Positions 1-7,990 of a stretch of 64,000 nucleotides of DNA are shown here, piece by piece (position 1 is the stretch's first letter; every line of letters starts with the position of its first letter). The notes below the pieces were generated by a model that was not told the DNA's origin, did no database searches, and was given only the letters and a program-made list of their open reading frames with translations. The position numbers and the translations under genes were made by a program. Source of the stretch: Caenimonas aquaedulcis (GTDB lineage: Bacteria; Pseudomonadota; Gammaproteobacteria; Burkholderiales; Burkholderiaceae_C); contig NZ_JADWYS010000001.1 of the NCBI RefSeq assembly GCF_015831345.1, forward strand, positions 1,312,118 through 1,376,117, written 5' to 3'.

Positions 1-193
1 GCGTCGCGCCGTCCGGGCTCAGCGCGATGCCGCGCGGCCTTCCGCCGGCGGCGAAGGTCCCCACGACGGCATCGGTGGCGGCGTCGATCACGCTCACCGT
101 ACCGGACTTCTCGTTCGGGACATAAACGGTTTGGGCGCCCGCCGCGGCCGGCAGCAACAAGGCGGCAAGAAACATCCAGGCGCAGGGTTTCAT
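1..193 (-). CDS. YVTN-type beta-propeller protein, PQQ-associated (C-terminus outside window)
   Basis: Partial gene: the first 64 codons are inside the window and the rest lies beyond position 1. It starts with a clear signal peptide (basic start, Leu/Ala-rich core, cleavage near AGA-Q). The visible mature part reads TVYVPNEKSGTVSVIDAATD followed by VVGTFAAGGRPRGIALSPDG, the typical blade repeat of secreted YVTN/NHL-like beta-propellers. Such proteins often sit beside PQQ-dependent alcohol dehydrogenase genes, and one begins 0.7 kb away here, so a periplasmic role in that pathway is a reasonable inference. Its ATG overlaps the stop of the upstream cytochrome b561 gene (ATGA), which implies co-translation. 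The exact function is unknown. Confidence 0.75.
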   Translation of the reverse strand, partial: MKPCAWMFLAALLLPAAAGAQTVYVPNEKSGTVSVIDAATDAVVGTFAAGGRPRGIALSPDGAT

Positions 194-774
194 GAGGATC
201 TCGCGTGGGAGTGGGTGCGCCACGCATGCAAACCCATGCGCTGCGCCACCCCGTCGTTGCGCCACCAGTGCCGGGCCGCCGCGGCGATGTGCAGCAGCAC
301 GAGCGCCATCAGCATCCAGACGAGGCAGTAGTGCAGCTGCGACATCCACTGCTTGGCGGCGGGCCAGTCGTGATTGCGCGGCAGTAACCGGATGCCGAAG
401 AACAGCACCGGGTACTTCGTGAACATGGACCCGAGCAGGCCCGTGACCGGTAACGCGGCGGTGCACAGGTAGAGCAGCCAGTGGCTCACGCGCGCGACGC
501 GCCGCTGCCAGACCGGCAGCCCGGGGTGCTGCCCGACAGGATGGCTGGCGCGCCATGCGAGCCGCAGCGCCACGGCCAGCGCAATGCACAGCCCGATGGA
601 CTTGTGCAGGTTGAACCACCATGCGCGCACGCCGGGCGGGTCTTTCGGAATGTCGAGCATCCACCAGCCGAGCAGGAATTGCGCGAGCAGCGCAGCGGCC
701 ACGAGCCAATGCAGCGCGACGGCAACTTTCGAATAAGTCTCCGGGGTTTGGATGGAATGGGTCTTGTAGGACAC
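190..774 (-). CDS. Cytochrome b561 family di-heme membrane protein
   Basis: Four-helix membrane cytochrome b of the bacterial b561/YodB type, expected to bind two b hemes and pass electrons between the quinone pool and periplasmic acceptors. About 194 residues with four hydrophobic segments. Conserved heme-ligand histidines are visible in ALHWLV (helix 1), NLHKSIG (helix 2), VSHWLL (helix 3) and the LHYCLVW/LLHIAAAARH helix. I place the start at a GTG (774) because homologues begin shortly before the YSK..ALHW motif; an in-frame TTG at 813 would add 13 residues. No good ribosome binding site distinguishes them. It overlaps the beta-propeller gene by 4 bp and is divergent from the xoxF-like gene, so it probably belongs to the same alcohol-oxidation locus. 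Confidence 0.8.
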   Translation of the reverse strand: MSYKTHSIQTPETYSKVAVALHWLVAAALLAQFLLGWWMLDIPKDPPGVRAWWFNLHKSIGLCIALAVALRLAWRASHPVGQHPGLPVWQRRVARVSHWLLYLCTAALPVTGLLGSMFTKYPVLFFGIRLLPRNHDWPAAKQWMSQLHYCLVWMLMALVLLHIAAAARHWWRNDGVAQRMGLHAWRTHSHARSS

Positions 775-868
775 AGTTGATATTTGCGGGCAGCCTGACG
801 GATGATGCCCCAAAAGCGGGCAGCGGTGGCTAAACTGAAATCTCCGTTTTGACAGAGGGCTTACTCTA

Positions 869-2635
869 ATGATTCGTCTTCTGTGGGGCGTCGCCGTCGC
901 GCTGCTCGCATCGGTCTGCCACGCTCAGACGCCGGACGACGGCACGTGGACGATGGCGGCGCGCAACTTCGAGGGGCACCGCTTCAGCGGCCTGGACCAG
1001 GTGACGCCGGGCAACGTGGCGCAGCTGAAGGTCGCCTTCACCTTCGACACCGGCGTGCCCAAGGGGCAGGAGTCGATCACCCTCGTCGCGGACAACACGA
1101 TGTTCATCGTGGGCCCGTTTCCGAACGTGCTGTTCGCGCTCGACCTCACGAAGCCGGGTGCGCCGCTCAAATGGAAGTTCGACCCCAAGCCCGACGCGAG
1201 TTCGCAGGGCGTCGCCTGCTGCGATTTGGTAAACCGCGGCGCCGCCTACGCCGACGGCCGCGTCTTCTTCAACACGCTGGACAACCAGACGCTGGCGGTG
1301 GATGCGAAAACCGGGGCGGAGCTGTGGCGCGCGAAGCTGGGGGACATCAAGCTCGGCGAGAGCATGACGATGGCGCCGCTGGTGGTGAAGAACAAGGTGC
1401 TGGTGGGCAACAGCGGCGGCGAATTCGGCGTGCGCGGCTGGCTCGCGGCATTGGACGCGGCCACCGGCAAGGTGCTGTGGCGCGCGTACAGCACCGGCCC
1501 GGACAAGGACGTGCTCATCGGCCCGAACTTCAAGCCCTACTACGCCTCCGACCGCGGCGCCGACCTGGGCGTGAAGACCTGGCCGCCGGACGCATGGAAG
1601 ATCGGCGGCGGGACGGTGTGGGGCTGGCTCACCTACGACCCCGTGCTGGACCTCCTGTACTACGGCACCGCCAACCCCGGCCCCTGGAACCCGGAGCAGC
1701 GCCCCGGGGACAACAAGTGGACGTCCGGCATCTTCGCGCGCAAGCCCGACACCGGCGAAGCGGTGTGGTTCTACCAGTTCAGCCCGCACGACCTGCACGA
1801 CTACGACGGGGTCAACGAGAACGTGCTCGTCGACACGCCCATCGCGGGCGCGAACCGCAAGGTCCTGCTCCACCCGGACCGCAACGGCTACATGTATGTG
1901 ATCGACCGCGCCACCGGGCAGGTGCTGTCGGCCAACCCCTTCGTGCACGTGACGACCTCCAGCGGCGTGGACCTTTCCACCGGCGCGCTGCGCTACAACC
2001 CGCAGAAGGACCCGCGCGCCGGCGAGACCGTGCGCAGCATCTGCCCCGCATCGCCGGGCGCGAAGGACTGGCAGCCTTCGGCCTGGTCGCCGCGCACGAA
2101 GCTGCTCTACGTCCCGCACCAGAACCTCTGCCAGGACACGGTGACGGGCACGGCGAGCTACATCGCGGGCACGCCCTACGTGGGCCTCGAGCAGAAGATC
2201 TACGCGGGCCCGGGCGGCCACCGCGGCCTCTTCACCGCCTGGGACCCGGTGGCCGGCAAGAAGGCCTGGCAGGTCGAGGAGCACTTCCCGGTGTGGAGCG
2301 GTGCGCTCGCGACGGCCGGCGACCTCGTCTTCTACGGCACCATGGACGGCTGGTTCAAGGCGCTCGACGCGCGCAGCGGCAAGCTGCTCTGGCGCTTCAA
2401 GACCGACTCCGGGATCATCGGCCAGCCGATGTCCTATCGCGGCCCGGACGGCAGGCAGTACATCGCGGTGATGGCGGGCGTGGGCGGCTGGGCCGGCGCC
2501 GTGGTCTCGGGCAGCATGGACACGCGCGACGCGACGGGCGCCAGCGGCTTCGCCAATGCCATGCGCGACCTGCAGGCCGCGACGAAGGCGGGCAGCAAGC
2601 TGTACGTGTTCGCGCTGCCGGAGGGCACGCGATGA
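869..2635 (+). CDS. xoxF: PQQ-dependent alcohol dehydrogenase, lanthanide-type (XoxF-like)
   Basis: Soluble periplasmic quinoprotein alcohol dehydrogenase of 588 residues with a signal peptide (cleavage near CHA-Q at 19) and no fused cytochrome domain. It has the family hallmarks: vicinal cysteines C117-C118 in VACCDLVNRG, the GNSGGEFGVRG motif (E185), TANPGPWN (N269) and the catalytic aspartate D311 in HDLHDYDG. D313, two residues after the catalytic Asp, is the residue that in XoxF, ExaF and PedH enzymes completes the lanthanide site; calcium enzymes (MxaF) have Ala there. E185/N269/D311/D313 match the SolV XoxF ligands (Glu172, Asn256, Asp299, Asp301) in order and spacing. Substrate (methanol, ethanol or another alcohol) cannot be read from sequence. 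The gene overlaps xoxJ by 4 bp and leads a cytochrome c/oxidase operon, its likely electron outlet. Confidence 0.88.
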   Translation: MIRLLWGVAVALLASVCHAQTPDDGTWTMAARNFEGHRFSGLDQVTPGNVAQLKVAFTFDTGVPKGQESITLVADNTMFIVGPFPNVLFALDLTKPGAPLKWKFDPKPDASSQGVACCDLVNRGAAYADGRVFFNTLDNQTLAVDAKTGAELWRAKLGDIKLGESMTMAPLVVKNKVLVGNSGGEFGVRGWLAALDAATGKVLWRAYSTGPDKDVLIGPNFKPYYASDRGADLGVKTWPPDAWKIGGGTVWGWLTYDPVLDLLYYGTANPGPWNPEQRPGDNKWTSGIFARKPDTGEAVWFYQFSPHDLHDYDGVNENVLVDTPIAGANRKVLLHPDRNGYMYVIDRATGQVLSANPFVHVTTSSGVDLSTGALRYNPQKDPRAGETVRSICPASPGAKDWQPSAWSPRTKLLYVPHQNLCQDTVTGTASYIAGTPYVGLEQKIYAGPGGHRGLFTAWDPVAGKKAWQVEEHFPVWSGALATAGDLVFYGTMDGWFKALDARSGKLLWRFKTDSGIIGQPMSYRGPDGRQYIAVMAGVGGWAGAVVSGSMDTRDATGASGFANAMRDLQAATKAGSKLYVFALPEGTR

Positions 2636-3432
2636 TGCGACGGCTGCTGGCCGCCGCATGCATGGCGGCGCTCGCATCGGGGGCCGCGGCCGGGGAACTG
2701 CCGGCCACCTTGCGCGTCTGCGCCGACCCCGACAACCTGCCCTACTCCCATGCGAACGGCAGCGGCTTCGAGAACCGGATCGCGCAGCTCGTGGCCGACG
2801 ACCTGAAGCTGCCGCTGGAGTACGAGTGGCTGCCAGACCGCCGCGGCTTCGTGCGCAAGACACTGGGCGCACGGCTGTGCGACGTGATCATGGGCGTGCC
2901 CGCGGGCTTCGAACGCGCGATGACCACGCGGCCCTACTACCGCTCCAGCTACGTGGTGGTGGACCATGCGGGCGGTGCCCCCATCGCATCCTTCGACGAC
3001 CCGCGCCTCGCGCGCATGCGCCTGGGCGTCCAGCTGATCGGCAACGACCTCGCGGCCTCGCCGCCCGGCCAGGCGCTCGCGCGCCACGGGCAGACGGACA
3101 ACGTGCGCGGCTTCGCCGTGCCCGGCGAGGAGCCGGCGGCGGCGCGCATCGTGCACGCGATCGAGTCGGGCGAGCTCGACGGCGCGATCGTCTGGGGGCC
3201 GCAGGCGGGCTTCTTCGCCGCGCACTCGCGCGTGCCGCTGCGCGTCCACGCCATCGCCGCGCCGGCAGGCCCGGGAAGCCAGCCCTTCGCGTACGACATC
3301 GCGATGGGCGTGCGCCGAGGCGACCGCGAGCTGCAGGCCGCGCTCGACGGTGTGATCGAGCGCCGCCAGGCGGACATCGCGCGCATCCTCGCGGACTACG
3401 CCGTGCCGCAGGTCGCAGGGGCCGCGCGATGA
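2632..3432 (+). CDS. xoxJ: XoxJ/MoxJ-like periplasmic binding protein of quinoprotein dehydrogenases
   Basis: 266-residue secreted protein of the solute-binding fold found beside PQQ methanol dehydrogenases (MxaJ/XoxJ family). A signal peptide ends near GAAAG. The mature N-terminus LRVCADPDNLPYSHANGSGF is the diagnostic motif of the family, followed by GFENRIAQLVADDL and CDVIMGVPAGFERAMTTRPYY. In XoxJ the fold is thought to help activate or mature the dehydrogenase rather than feed an ABC transporter, and no ABC permease is present here. The ATG lies inside the xoxF stop (ATGATG), giving a 4-bp overlap. The downstream cytochrome c gene overlaps in the same way, so xoxF, xoxJ and the cytochrome are translated as a set. 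Confidence 0.85.
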   Translation: MMRRLLAAACMAALASGAAAGELPATLRVCADPDNLPYSHANGSGFENRIAQLVADDLKLPLEYEWLPDRRGFVRKTLGARLCDVIMGVPAGFERAMTTRPYYRSSYVVVDHAGGAPIASFDDPRLARMRLGVQLIGNDLAASPPGQALARHGQTDNVRGFAVPGEEPAAARIVHAIESGELDGAIVWGPQAGFFAAHSRVPLRVHAIAAPAGPGSQPFAYDIAMGVRRGDRELQAALDGVIERRQADIARILADYAVPQVAGAAR

Positions 3433-4001
3433 AACGCATCGTGCTGGCCTGCCTGCTCGTGCTGCTGGCATCGGGCTGCGAGCGCGAGGCGCGGCGCTTC
3501 ACCACGCCCGCGAACAACGAGACGGCGGCCGAATCGGCGCAGCGCCTGGGAACGCTGCAGCCCGCCGTGCCGCTTGCCGGCGGCGTCAGGCAGGCCAAGG
3601 CGAACGTGAGCCCCTACGAGGAGAACGCGTTCTCCGTGAACCAGGGCAAGCGCCTGTACCGCTGGTACAACTGCAACGGCTGCCATGGCAACGGTGGCGG
3701 CGGCATCGGCCCGGCGCTCATGGACAGCCAGTGGAAATACGGCAGCGACCCGGCCTCGATCTTCGCGACCATCACGCAGGGACGTCCGCAAGGCATGCCC
3801 TCTTTCGGCGGCCACATCCCGGACGACCAGGTGTGGCAGATCGTGGCCTACGTGCGCTCGATGAGCGGCCAGCTGCGCAAGGACGTCGCGCCCAGCCGGG
3901 GCGATTCGCTGTACCCCGGCAACCCGGAGAACGCGCGGCCGAAGGAAACGCCGCAGCCCGACAAGTCGCAGCCGTCCCGGCCGCCGGGAGCGCCCTCATG
4001 A
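3429..4001 (+). CDS. Lipoprotein mono-heme cytochrome c
   Basis: 190-residue class I cytochrome c. It has a lipoprotein signal peptide with lipobox LASGC (C17), so it is probably anchored to a membrane facing the periplasm. One heme site CNGCH lies at residues 82-86, and the sixth ligand is probably M123 in RPQGMPSFGG. The C-terminus is a low-complexity Pro/Lys/Ser tail. Its position directly between the XoxF/XoxJ pair and the cytochrome oxidase genes, with 4-bp overlaps on both sides, makes it the likely electron carrier from the dehydrogenase to the oxidase (an XoxG-like role). That role is inferred from context; the sequence itself only shows a c-type cytochrome. Confidence 0.85.
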   Translation: MKRIVLACLLVLLASGCEREARRFTTPANNETAAESAQRLGTLQPAVPLAGGVRQAKANVSPYEENAFSVNQGKRLYRWYNCNGCHGNGGGGIGPALMDSQWKYGSDPASIFATITQGRPQGMPSFGGHIPDDQVWQIVAYVRSMSGQLRKDVAPSRGDSLYPGNPENARPKETPQPDKSQPSRPPGAPS

Positions 4002-5065
4002 CGCGCATGCTGGAGCGCGCGCTCTACATCGCCGCGCTCGCGCTCGCGGTGTTGTGCGTCACCTCGCTCGCGCAGTATGCGATGGCCGCGACGCCGATCC
4101 CGCAGGCGCCGCACGATGCGCTCCACGCCATGGGCCCGCAGGCGGGCCACATCGTCGACCTCTGGCGCGTCATGCTCTGGACCTGCTCGCTGGTGTTCGG
4201 CGCCATCCTCGCGGCGCTGCTCTTCGCGATCCTTCGCGCGCCGCGCGCGGACGCCACCGCCGCGCCCGACCTGTCGGCCGTCGACCGGGCCGAGCCGCGC
4301 GTGCGGCGCAGCGTGGCGAGCGCGGCGGTCGCGTCCGCGCTGCTGCTGTTCGCGCTGGCGCTCGCGAGCGTCTTCACCGACCGCGCGCTGGCGCGCCTGT
4401 CGCTCGCCGGCGCGGTGAACATCGAAGTCACCGCCCACCAGTGGTGGTGGTCGGCGCGCTACCTGGACGGCGGCCACGCGGACACCTTCGTGACGGCCAA
4501 CGAGATCCACATCCCGGTCGGCCGCCCCGTCAACCTCCAGCTCAAGGCCGACGACGTGATCCACAGCCTGTGGGTGCCCAGCCTCGCGGGCAAGAAGGAC
4601 CTCATCCCCGGCCGCAGCGCCTCGATGCAGTTCCGCGCGGACACGCCCGGCCCCTACCGCGGCCAGTGCGCGGAATTCTGCGGATTCCAGCACGCGCTGA
4701 TGGGCCTGCTCGTGGTCGCGGACCCCCCCGCGCAATACGAGGCGTGGGTGCAGGCGCAGCGCACGCCGCCCGCGCCGCCGACCGGCGCGAAGGCGATCCG
4801 CGGGCAGCAGTTGTTCCAGTCGACGAGCTGCGCGATGTGCCATGCCATCGGCGGCACGATCGCGAGCGCCCAGCATGCGCCGGACCTCACGCATCTCGCG
4901 AGCCGCTCGACCCTTGCCGCGGGGACGCTCGCGAACACGCCGGCGCAGCTGGCCGCCTGGATCGCGGACCCGCAAAAGCACAAGCCCGGCGTGAACATGC
5001 CGTCCACGCCGATCTCCAGGGACGACCTGGATGCGCTCGTTGCCTACCTGGAGACCCTGAAATGA
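3998..5065 (+). CDS. coxB: Cytochrome c oxidase subunit II with fused cytochrome c domain (caa3-type)
   Basis: 355-residue subunit II of a heme-copper oxidase. Two N-terminal membrane helices (about 53-80 and 106-125) precede the periplasmic CuA domain. CuA ligands are complete: H189 (VIHSLWVP) and C224-x-E226-x-C228-x3-H232-x2-M235. The electron-entry tryptophans are in the QWWW motif (149-151). A C-terminal cytochrome c domain carries CAMCH (278-282), so this is a caa3-type subunit able to take electrons from a small cytochrome c or directly from a dehydrogenase. A further hydrophobic stretch at residues 7-30 may be a signal peptide. It overlaps the upstream cytochrome gene and the downstream ctaD by 4 bp each. 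Confidence 0.92.
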   Translation: MTRMLERALYIAALALAVLCVTSLAQYAMAATPIPQAPHDALHAMGPQAGHIVDLWRVMLWTCSLVFGAILAALLFAILRAPRADATAAPDLSAVDRAEPRVRRSVASAAVASALLLFALALASVFTDRALARLSLAGAVNIEVTAHQWWWSARYLDGGHADTFVTANEIHIPVGRPVNLQLKADDVIHSLWVPSLAGKKDLIPGRSASMQFRADTPGPYRGQCAEFCGFQHALMGLLVVADPPAQYEAWVQAQRTPPAPPTGAKAIRGQQLFQSTSCAMCHAIGGTIASAQHAPDLTHLASRSTLAAGTLANTPAQLAAWIADPQKHKPGVNMPSTPISRDDLDALVAYLETLK

Positions 5066-7023
5066 CGCACGCCACGCTCGAAGCGTCGATGGCGGCCGAT
5101 CGCGTCCGCATGAAGGACGGCCCGCCCGCCGGGTCGCGCGAGGCGCGCGCGCTGGACGTGACCTGGGACGACCCGCCGGGCCTGCTCGGGTGGTTCTGCG
5201 CCATCAACCACAAGACGATCGCCAAGCGATTCATCGTCACCACGCTCGGGTTTTTCGCGGCGGGCGGGCTGATCGCCGCGGTGATGCGCATGCAGCTGTC
5301 CCGGCCGGAGAACACGCTGGTCGGGCCGGACATGTACAACCAGCTCTTCACGATGCACGGCACGACGATGATGTTCCTCTTCGCCGTGCCGGTGATGCAG
5401 GCCGTGGCGATCTACCTCGTGCCGCTCATGGTGGGTTCGCGCACCGTCGCCTTCCCGCGGATGAACGCCTTCGCCTACTGGATCTTCCTGTTCGGCGGGC
5501 TGATGCTGTACGCGGCCTTCTTCGTCAACTCCGGCCCCGATGCGGGGTGGTTCGCCTACGTGCCGCTCGCGGGGCCCGACTACTCGCCGGGCAAGCGGGT
5601 CGATTTCTGGGCGCAGATGATCACCTTCACCGAGCTCTCGGGGCTCATCGAGGCGATCGTGATCATCGCCACCGTCTTCAAGATGCGCGCGCCGGGCATG
5701 ACGCTCAACCGCATGCCGCTGCTGGTGTGGTCCAACCTGGTCACCTCGTTCATGGTGCTGTTCGCGATGCCCGCCGTGATGCTCGCGAGCACGGCGCTCA
5801 TCCTCGACCGGCTGGTGGGCACGCATTTCTACAACCCGGCCGAAGGCGGCGACCCGCTGCTGTGGCAGCACCTCTTCTGGTTCTTCGGCCACCCGGAGGT
5901 GTACCTGATCTTCATTCCCGGCCTGGGCTTCCTCTCCTCGGTCATCCCGACCTTCTCGCGCCGCCCGATCTACGGCTACACCGCGATGGTGCTGTCGCTG
6001 GTGGCCACCGGCTTCCTCGCCTTCGGCCTGTGGGTGCACCACATGTTCGCCACCAACCTGCCGGAACTGGGCAAGGCCTTCTTCACCGCGATGAGCATGC
6101 TGATCGCCATCCCGAGCGCGCTGCAGATCTTCTGCTGGATCGCGACGATGTGGACGGGGCGCCTGAACCTGAAGACGCCCATGCTCTTCGTGCTGGCCTT
6201 CTTCTTCATCCTCGTCCTGGGCGGCCTCACCGGCCTCATGCTCGGGGCGGTGCCGCTGGACCTGCAGGTGCACGACACCTACTTCGTCGTCGCCCACCTG
6301 CACTACGTGCTGATCGGCGGCGCAGTGTTTCCGCTGTTCGGCGCCTTCTACTACTGGTACCCGAAGATCAAGGGCCGGATGATGGGCGAGGCGCTGGGCA
6401 AGGCCTCGTTCTGGCTGATGTTCATCGGCTTCAACGCCGCGTTCTTCCCCATGCACTGGCTCGGGCTGCACGGCATGCCGCGCCGCGTGTACACCTACCA
6501 GGCCGGCATGGGCTGGGACGGGATGAACCTGCTGTCCACCCTCGGCGCCTTCACCTTCGCCGCCGGCGTGTTCCTCTCGCTGGTGAACGCGGTCGCCAGC
6601 GCGCGGCGCGGCGCGGTCGCGGGCGCCGACCCCTGGGGCGCCGGCACGCTGGAATGGTCGATCGCGTCGCCGCCCCCGCCCTGCAACTTCCACGCGATCC
6701 CCACCGTGCACGGGCGGGACCCGCTCTGGCAGCCCGCGCCCGGGGGCGCGCCTGCGCGCGTGAGCGGGCTGGCCGTGAACGTGCGCGAAGTGCTGGTCAC
6801 CAGCGTCATCGATGCGCTGCCCGACCACCGCATGACATCGCCCAATCCGTCGCCGTGGCCCTTCCTCACCGCCTTGGCGACCACCGTGCTGTTCATCGGC
6901 TCGATCTTCACGCCCTGGGCCGTGGTGTGGGCCGCGATTCCCGCGACGATCGCCACCATCCTCTGGTTCTGGCCCAAGCACAAGGACAACTCCGAGGACC
7001 TCGCACTGGAGAAGGCGCCATGA
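5062..7023 (+). CDS. ctaD: Cytochrome c oxidase subunit I, divergent proton channels
   Basis: 653-residue catalytic subunit with about 12 core helices plus two C-terminal ones. Redox ligands are intact: heme a H99 and H414, heme a3 H412, CuB H277, H326 and H327, with the cross-linked tyrosine Y281 and E279 in FGHPEVY. The proton channels are unusual. The D-channel entrance aspartate of classical A-type oxidases (the Asp before MAFPR) is T128 here (TVAFPRMN), the second Asn of the PRxNN motif is A136, and the K-channel lysine (GIK in classical enzymes) is Q355 (PSALQIF). This suggests altered proton pumping while O2 reduction is retained. The gene sits between coxB and ctaE with 4-bp overlaps. 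Confidence 0.93.
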   Translation: MTHATLEASMAADRVRMKDGPPAGSREARALDVTWDDPPGLLGWFCAINHKTIAKRFIVTTLGFFAAGGLIAAVMRMQLSRPENTLVGPDMYNQLFTMHGTTMMFLFAVPVMQAVAIYLVPLMVGSRTVAFPRMNAFAYWIFLFGGLMLYAAFFVNSGPDAGWFAYVPLAGPDYSPGKRVDFWAQMITFTELSGLIEAIVIIATVFKMRAPGMTLNRMPLLVWSNLVTSFMVLFAMPAVMLASTALILDRLVGTHFYNPAEGGDPLLWQHLFWFFGHPEVYLIFIPGLGFLSSVIPTFSRRPIYGYTAMVLSLVATGFLAFGLWVHHMFATNLPELGKAFFTAMSMLIAIPSALQIFCWIATMWTGRLNLKTPMLFVLAFFFILVLGGLTGLMLGAVPLDLQVHDTYFVVAHLHYVLIGGAVFPLFGAFYYWYPKIKGRMMGEALGKASFWLMFIGFNAAFFPMHWLGLHGMPRRVYTYQAGMGWDGMNLLSTLGAFTFAAGVFLSLVNAVASARRGAVAGADPWGAGTLEWSIASPPPPCNFHAIPTVHGRDPLWQPAPGGAPARVSGLAVNVREVLVTSVIDALPDHRMTSPNPSPWPFLTALATTVLFIGSIFTPWAVVWAAIPATIATILWFWPKHKDNSEDLALEKAP

Positions 7024-7652
7024 CGACCGCCGCCACGCCCGCCTCCCGCAGCGACGCCACGCTGGACGTCTCGGGGCTGCCCAGCTTCCGCTTCTCGCAC
7101 CACAGCCCGATGTGGTGGGGCACGCTGGGCATGATCGCGATCGAAGGAACCGTCTTCGCGCTCGCGATCGCGAGCTACTTCTACCTGCGCATGCACTCGA
7201 ACACGTGGCCGATGTTCGCGCTGCCGCCCGATCTCTTCTGGGGCACGCTCAACACCGCCGTGATGCTGGGCAGCCTTGTTCCCAACCAGCTCGCCAAGAG
7301 CGCGAGCGAACGGCTCGACCTGCCGGCCGTGCGGCTCTGGCTGTCGGTGGCCCTCGTCTTCGCTTTCCTCTTCCTCGGCGTGCGCGTGATGGAGTTCGCC
7401 TCCCTGAACGTGCGCTGGGACAGCAACGCGTACGGCTCCATCGTCTGGACCCTGCTCGGCCTGCACACCACGCACCTCATCACCGACACGATCGACACGA
7501 CGGTGCTCGACGTCCTGTTCTTCACCGGACCGCTGGACGGGCGCCGCTTCGTGGACGTGAGCGAGAACTGCTTCTACTGGTACTTCGTCGTGGGCTCCTG
7601 GCTGCCCATCTACCTCGTCATCTACTGGGGCGCGCGCCCCTGGCCGTCATGA
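7020..7652 (+). CDS. ctaE: Cytochrome c oxidase subunit III family protein
   Basis: 210-residue membrane protein of the subunit III (CtaE/CyoC) family. About five hydrophobic segments are visible, starting after an N-terminal polar leader of about 30 residues: WWGTLGMIAIEGTVFALAIA, the AVMLGSLVP region, LWLSVALVFAFLFLGV, IVWTLLGLHTTHLITD and FVVGSWLPIYLVIYW. The GLHTTHLI and EFASLNVRWDSNAYGS segments resemble the conserved subunit III helices. It is shorter than the seven-helix mitochondrial type, as is common in bacterial caa3 clusters. It overlaps ctaD upstream and a small membrane protein gene downstream by 4 bp each, consistent with a single oxidase operon. Confidence 0.85.
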   Translation: MTTAATPASRSDATLDVSGLPSFRFSHHSPMWWGTLGMIAIEGTVFALAIASYFYLRMHSNTWPMFALPPDLFWGTLNTAVMLGSLVPNQLAKSASERLDLPAVRLWLSVALVFAFLFLGVRVMEFASLNVRWDSNAYGSIVWTLLGLHTTHLITDTIDTTVLDVLFFTGPLDGRRFVDVSENCFYWYFVVGSWLPIYLVIYWGARPWPS

Positions 7653-7990
7653 GGATCTGGCTCGGCCTCCTCGCGGCGCCAAGCGTCGCGCTCGCGTGCC
7701 AGGCGATCCTGTTCGCGCTGGCGACGCCCGCGTGCAGCAGCCAGTCGCGCGTCGAGCTGCACGCCGTCGCCGCGGCAAGCCTCGCGCTCACCCTCGCCTT
7801 CACCGTCATCGCGCGCGGCGGCTGGGCCTCGCACGGCGGGGGCATGACCCAGGCCGAGGTCGACCATGCCGACGGCGGCACGGTCCGGGCGTTCCTCGCC
7901 GCGGCCGCCACGGCGGTCGCCGCCATCTCCGCCTTCACCGTGCTCGCCATGTGGGCCGTCGTCGGAGTCCTCTCGCCGTGCGCGCAATAG
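7649..7990 (+). CDS. Small three-helix membrane protein in oxidase operon
   Basis: 113 residues, not recognised as a named family. Three hydrophobic stretches are visible: an N-terminal one (LGLLAAPSVALACQAILFAL), a second around residues 41-56 (ASLALTLAFTVI), and a third near the C-terminus (FLAAAATAVAAISAFTVLAMWAVVGVL). A short polar loop (GGGMTQAEVDHADGG) separates the last two. It lies between ctaE and ctaG, overlapping ctaE by 4 bp and ctaG by 13 bp, so it is probably an accessory or small subunit of this oxidase. That assignment rests only on context. Confidence 0.7.
   Translation: MRIWLGLLAAPSVALACQAILFALATPACSSQSRVELHAVAAASLALTLAFTVIARGGWASHGGGMTQAEVDHADGGTVRAFLAAAATAVAAISAFTVLAMWAVVGVLSPCAQ

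Noticed and set aside
761-775. GTAGGACA string near the cytochrome b561 start, similar to the 19900 dyad arm
   Set aside because: It falls within or at the start of the coding frame and lacks a second arm.
850-868. TTGACA hexamer just before xoxF as a -35 element
   Set aside because: It is only 9 bp from the start codon; a matching -10 would lie inside the gene.
866-2872. Open frame of 668 codons on the minus strand, antisense to xoxF
   Set aside because: Arg/Ala/Gly-rich composition with no domain signal, fully covered by a recognisable gene on the other strand; long antisense frames are expected at this GC content.
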